From an uncultured Neomegalonema sp. (GTDB lineage: Bacteria > Pseudomonadota > Alphaproteobacteria > Rhodobacterales > Rhodobacteraceae): 15,252 nt of DNA. Both the position numbers and the translations under genes were made by a program. The DNA lies in NCBI GenBank assembly GCA_937958345.1, contig CALGNW010000110.1:1-15252 (forward strand), given 5' to 3'. The notes beneath the pieces were generated by a model. The model worked only from the letters and a program-made list of their open reading frames with translations, was not told the origin of the DNA and did no database searches. Positions 12,916-15,252 of this stretch are shown here, in pieces (positions within the stretch are counted from its first letter, which is position 1; every line of letters starts with the position of its first letter).

Positions 12916-14313
12916 ATGGCAGGTGTTTCGACAGGTATAATGCGGGGACGAAGGCGTGATCGCCTGACCGCGATTGCGTTGATTGTCGTGATGGGCAGCG
13001 AGTTGGTCTCGCTGGCGTTCGGATTCGGTGCGGCGCGATATGTTGCCTATGCGGCGATGCTGGCGGTCCTGCCGCTGACGCTGCACCGTCTGGGACTGCG
13101 GGAGGGATATCTGCTGACGCTGTGTTCGGTACTGACCGTGCTGATCTGGCGCTTGCATGATGATCCCGCCGGCGCGCTGACTCTGGCGCTGGATCAGGCG
13201 GTGTTCCTGATGGCGTTTATTATGCTGGTCGGGCTGATGCAGCAGGCGGCGATGACGTCTCAGGCGATTTTAGAGTGCGGGACTTTCCTGACGCGGCAGA
13301 GGGCGGGGCGGCGGTACTTCGCACTGTTCCTGGGTACGCACCTGATGGCGCAGTTGTTCAATTTGGGAGTCGTCAGCCTGCTCGCGCCTTTGATCCGGCG
13401 GGGAACCGAGGATGCCAGTGATCCGCTGAACCCGGTGCGCGAGCGCCGGCAGTTGAATTCGATGCTGCGCGGGTTTGCCTGGGCGGTTGTCTGGTCGCCG
13501 ACGGCGGTCGCGCCGCTGGTGCTGATGACGCTGTTGCCGGATGCGGAGCGCGGGCCTTGGATGGCGGCGGGGGTGGTGATCGCGTTTGCGATCATGCTGA
13601 TCGGCTGGGCCGAGGATCGCTGGCAGTTCCGGCGCTACCAACCCGCCGCGGGCGCGGTAAGCCCGCCCTTTCCGGTGCGGGCGTATGCCGATTTTGCGCT
13701 GGTGTGTCTGGCTCTGGTCGTGCTGACCGTCGGGGCGATGTCTTTGGTTGGTCAGTCGGTGGTTTTCGGGTTGATGGTCGCCTCGCCGATTATCCTCGTC
13801 GGGTGGCTGATCGCGCAGAATGACGGTGCTTGGGCGCCTGCAAGGTCGCGGATCGGCGAGATTGTGCTGGGGCATTTGCCCGCCGCTGCGCCGTTGGCTG
13901 TGACACTGGCGTGCTCGGGCTATGTCGGGCGCGCCGGTGCGGCTTTGATTCCCGCCGCCGAATGGGCTGATGCGCTGGGGCTGGAGGCGTGGCCGGGGTG
14001 GGTTTTTTTGCTCGGCCTGTCCGTCGGCGTCGCGCTGTCGAGTCAGTTTGCCCTCAGCCCGATTATGATGGCAGTGTTTTTCGGCAGTCTGATTGCGGCG
14101 GTTCCCGAGTTGCCGACCGATGTTACATGGGCGGCGCTGGCGATTTCTTGCGGATGGGCGCTGTCTATGACGGCCTCGCCCTTTGCGACGGTGGTTCTGA
14201 TGATCGTGGGGACCACGGGCCATACAGGGCGCGAGCTGGCGTGGGTCTGGAATTGGCGGTTCAGTCTGCTTGCTACGGTGTTTCTGGGGTTTGCCTATTG
14301 GCTGTTAGCCTAG
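12916..14313 (+). CDS. Polytopic inner-membrane protein, probable permease of unassigned family
   Basis: 465 residues with about 12-13 hydrophobic segments (for example 18-37, 41-57, 64-80, 92-111, 133-155, 185-207, 214-231, 258-276, 281-300, 360-395, 403-432, 447-464). The N-terminus is short and Arg-rich (GRRRDR). I do not recognise the family. The architecture, with a polar, Pro-containing break in ALSMTASPFATVVLMIVGTTGHTGRE (415-440) and QFALSPIMM (377-385), suggests an ion-coupled carrier of the ion-transporter type rather than an MFS or ABC permease. The start ATG at 12916 has AAAGGG six bases upstream. ATGs at 12853, 12910 and 12940 are in frame, but their spacing or N-termini are poorer. 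It is divergent from the catabolic operon and shares its promoter region, so import of that operon's substrate is a fair inference. Confidence 0.75.
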   Translation: MAGVSTGIMRGRRRDRLTAIALIVVMGSELVSLAFGFGAARYVAYAAMLAVLPLTLHRLGLREGYLLTLCSVLTVLIWRLHDDPAGALTLALDQAVFLMAFIMLVGLMQQAAMTSQAILECGTFLTRQRAGRRYFALFLGTHLMAQLFNLGVVSLLAPLIRRGTEDASDPLNPVRERRQLNSMLRGFAWAVVWSPTAVAPLVLMTLLPDAERGPWMAAGVVIAFAIMLIGWAEDRWQFRRYQPAAGAVSPPFPVRAYADFALVCLALVVLTVGAMSLVGQSVVFGLMVASPIILVGWLIAQNDGAWAPARSRIGEIVLGHLPAAAPLAVTLACSGYVGRAGAALIPAAEWADALGLEAWPGWVFLLGLSVGVALSSQFALSPIMMAVFFGSLIAAVPELPTDVTWAALAISCGWALSMTASPFATVVLMIVGTTGHTGRELAWVWNWRFSLLATVFLGFAYWLLA

Positions 14314-15237
14314 GACCAACAGCCAGAACGGCAGCGTGACCATCGACACAACAGTCCCCAGCAGCATCGCATTCGCGGCCAGCTCTTTGTTGCGGTCATA
14401 GAGAACGGCGAAGAGGTAGATGTTCAACCCCCCCGGTGCAGCAGCCATCAGCGTGACGGTTCGGGCCTCGACCCCCGAGAGCGAGAAAACATAAAACGCC
14501 AGAACCATCGCGAGGGCGGGGTGCAGCATTGTTTTCAGCGCGACCATGACGCCCGCCTCGCGCAGGTTATCCGCCATCGCATAACGTGTCAGCGCGGCCC
14601 CGACGGCGAACATACCGGCTGGCAGGGCAATTCCCGCCATCAGCTTTAGCGCATCATCCGCCGCAGACGGAATGGGCAGGCTGGTGAAATTGTAGCTGAA
14701 ACCCAACGCGACGGCGATCACCAGCGGGTTTTTAGACAGCGAGTGCGCGACCTTTTTCATCGCGGCCACCGCCCCCGCACCGTCGCGTGCGCTGACCTCC
14801 ATACAGATCACCCCCAGTCCGTACATTGTTGCGGCATGGATCGAGATGATGGCAAAGATGGCGGGATCGGCGTCTTCGCCGTATGCGCGCTGTGCCACCG
14901 GAATGCCGATAAACAGCGAGTTGGCAAACAGCGTCGTGAAACCGGCGGCAATCGACTCGCCGGGGCGGTTGCCGAACACCTTTCGTGCCATGACAATGCC
15001 GACGAAAAAGCAGGTAAAGGCCGGAAAGTAGTATGCGGCAAGCAAATCGGGTTTCAGTGAATTCGCAATGTCGATGGTCGCGGTCGCACGGAACAGCAGA
15101 CAGGTGACGGCAAACATCGTTACGAACTTGAGCAGGGCATCCGTGCCCTCGTCGGAGATGAACTTTAATGCCGAAGCGGCATACCCGAACCCGACCAGCA
15201 AAAAGACCGGCGCGACGATGTTGAAGATTTGCGACAA
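14305..15237 (-). CDS. AEC-family (auxin efflux carrier type) transporter; start near window edge
   Basis: 310 residues in this reading, typical for bacterial AEC carriers (about 300-320), with ten expected helices in two five-helix halves. The opening IVAPVFLLVGFGYAA (7-21), NSLFIGIPVAQRA (106-118, the conserved Asn/Gly/Pro stretch of the first half) and AAAPGGLNIYLFAVLY (265-280, its partner in the second half) identify the family. Members move malonate, malate and other carboxylates, or efflux metabolites. The substrate here is unknown. The TTG at 15237 is the only start-like codon near the family's usual N-terminus, but it has no clear ribosome binding site. The frame stays open to base 15252, so the true start could be outside. 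It converges with the permease gene, with 9 bases shared. Confidence 0.88.
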   Translation of the reverse strand: MSQIFNIVAPVFLLVGFGYAASALKFISDEGTDALLKFVTMFAVTCLLFRATATIDIANSLKPDLLAAYYFPAFTCFFVGIVMARKVFGNRPGESIAAGFTTLFANSLFIGIPVAQRAYGEDADPAIFAIISIHAATMYGLGVICMEVSARDGAGAVAAMKKVAHSLSKNPLVIAVALGFSYNFTSLPIPSAADDALKLMAGIALPAGMFAVGAALTRYAMADNLREAGVMVALKTMLHPALAMVLAFYVFSLSGVEARTVTLMAAAPGGLNIYLFAVLYDRNKELAANAMLLGTVVSMVTLPFWLLVLG

Positions 15238-15252
15238 GACTTGGTATTGATC

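Overview
The window reads as an ordinary, gene-dense stretch of a fairly GC-rich proteobacterial chromosome, most likely an alphaproteobacterium. The placement is an inference from overall base and codon composition, the many GTG/TTG starts, and the mix of fused-type PntA, AtuA, HpaI-type aldolase, Ldh2 and AEC/EamA families. No rRNA, tRNA, CRISPR, IS element, phage gene or transcription-factor gene was seen. Coding density is very high, and the longest stretch without a gene is about 259 bases (664-922).

Left part (1-6868, all on the + strand): the 3' end of an E. coli-like dihydrolipoamide dehydrogenase gene (lpdA) is followed by a strong branched inverted repeat. A leader of about 180 bases with repeats and hairpins then precedes pntA-pntB, the two-subunit proton-translocating NAD(P) transhydrogenase. 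After a 51-base gap holding a hairpin over the next ribosome binding site comes a 677-residue flavin/Fe-S oxidoreductase of the Old-Yellow-Enzyme/trimethylamine-dehydrogenase type. Its last 16 bases overlap an EamA-type (DMT) transporter gene.

Central part (6858-12812, all on the - strand): seven genes are packed head to tail. In transcription order they are a D-2-hydroxyacid dehydrogenase (TTG start with a strong Shine-Dalgarno), an Ldh2-family L-2-hydroxyacid/malate dehydrogenase, an HpcH/HpaI-type aldolase, an AtuA-family protein, a small AtuA-related protein, an SDR dehydrogenase and a nitroreductase-fold flavoprotein. Five of the six junctions are 4-base ATGA/GTGA stop-start overlaps and the sixth is a 7-base overlap, so this is almost certainly one translationally coupled catabolic operon. 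The last gene resembles iodotyrosine deiodinase and keeps, at matching spacing, the Glu/Tyr/Lys triad that binds the halotyrosine zwitterion.

Right part (12813-15252): a 103-base divergent promoter region separates the operon from a + strand polytopic membrane protein of unassigned family. That gene converges, with a 9-base overlap, on a - strand AEC-family carrier whose start lies close to the window edge.

Working picture (inference): the operon probably takes up and breaks down a hydroxy/oxo acid. Two dehydrogenases of opposite expected stereospecificity would feed one 2-oxo acid to the aldolase. SDR and AtuA steps, and possibly a reductive dehalogenation, would complete the route, with one or more of the flanking permeases importing the substrate. 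The substrate cannot be read from the sequence.
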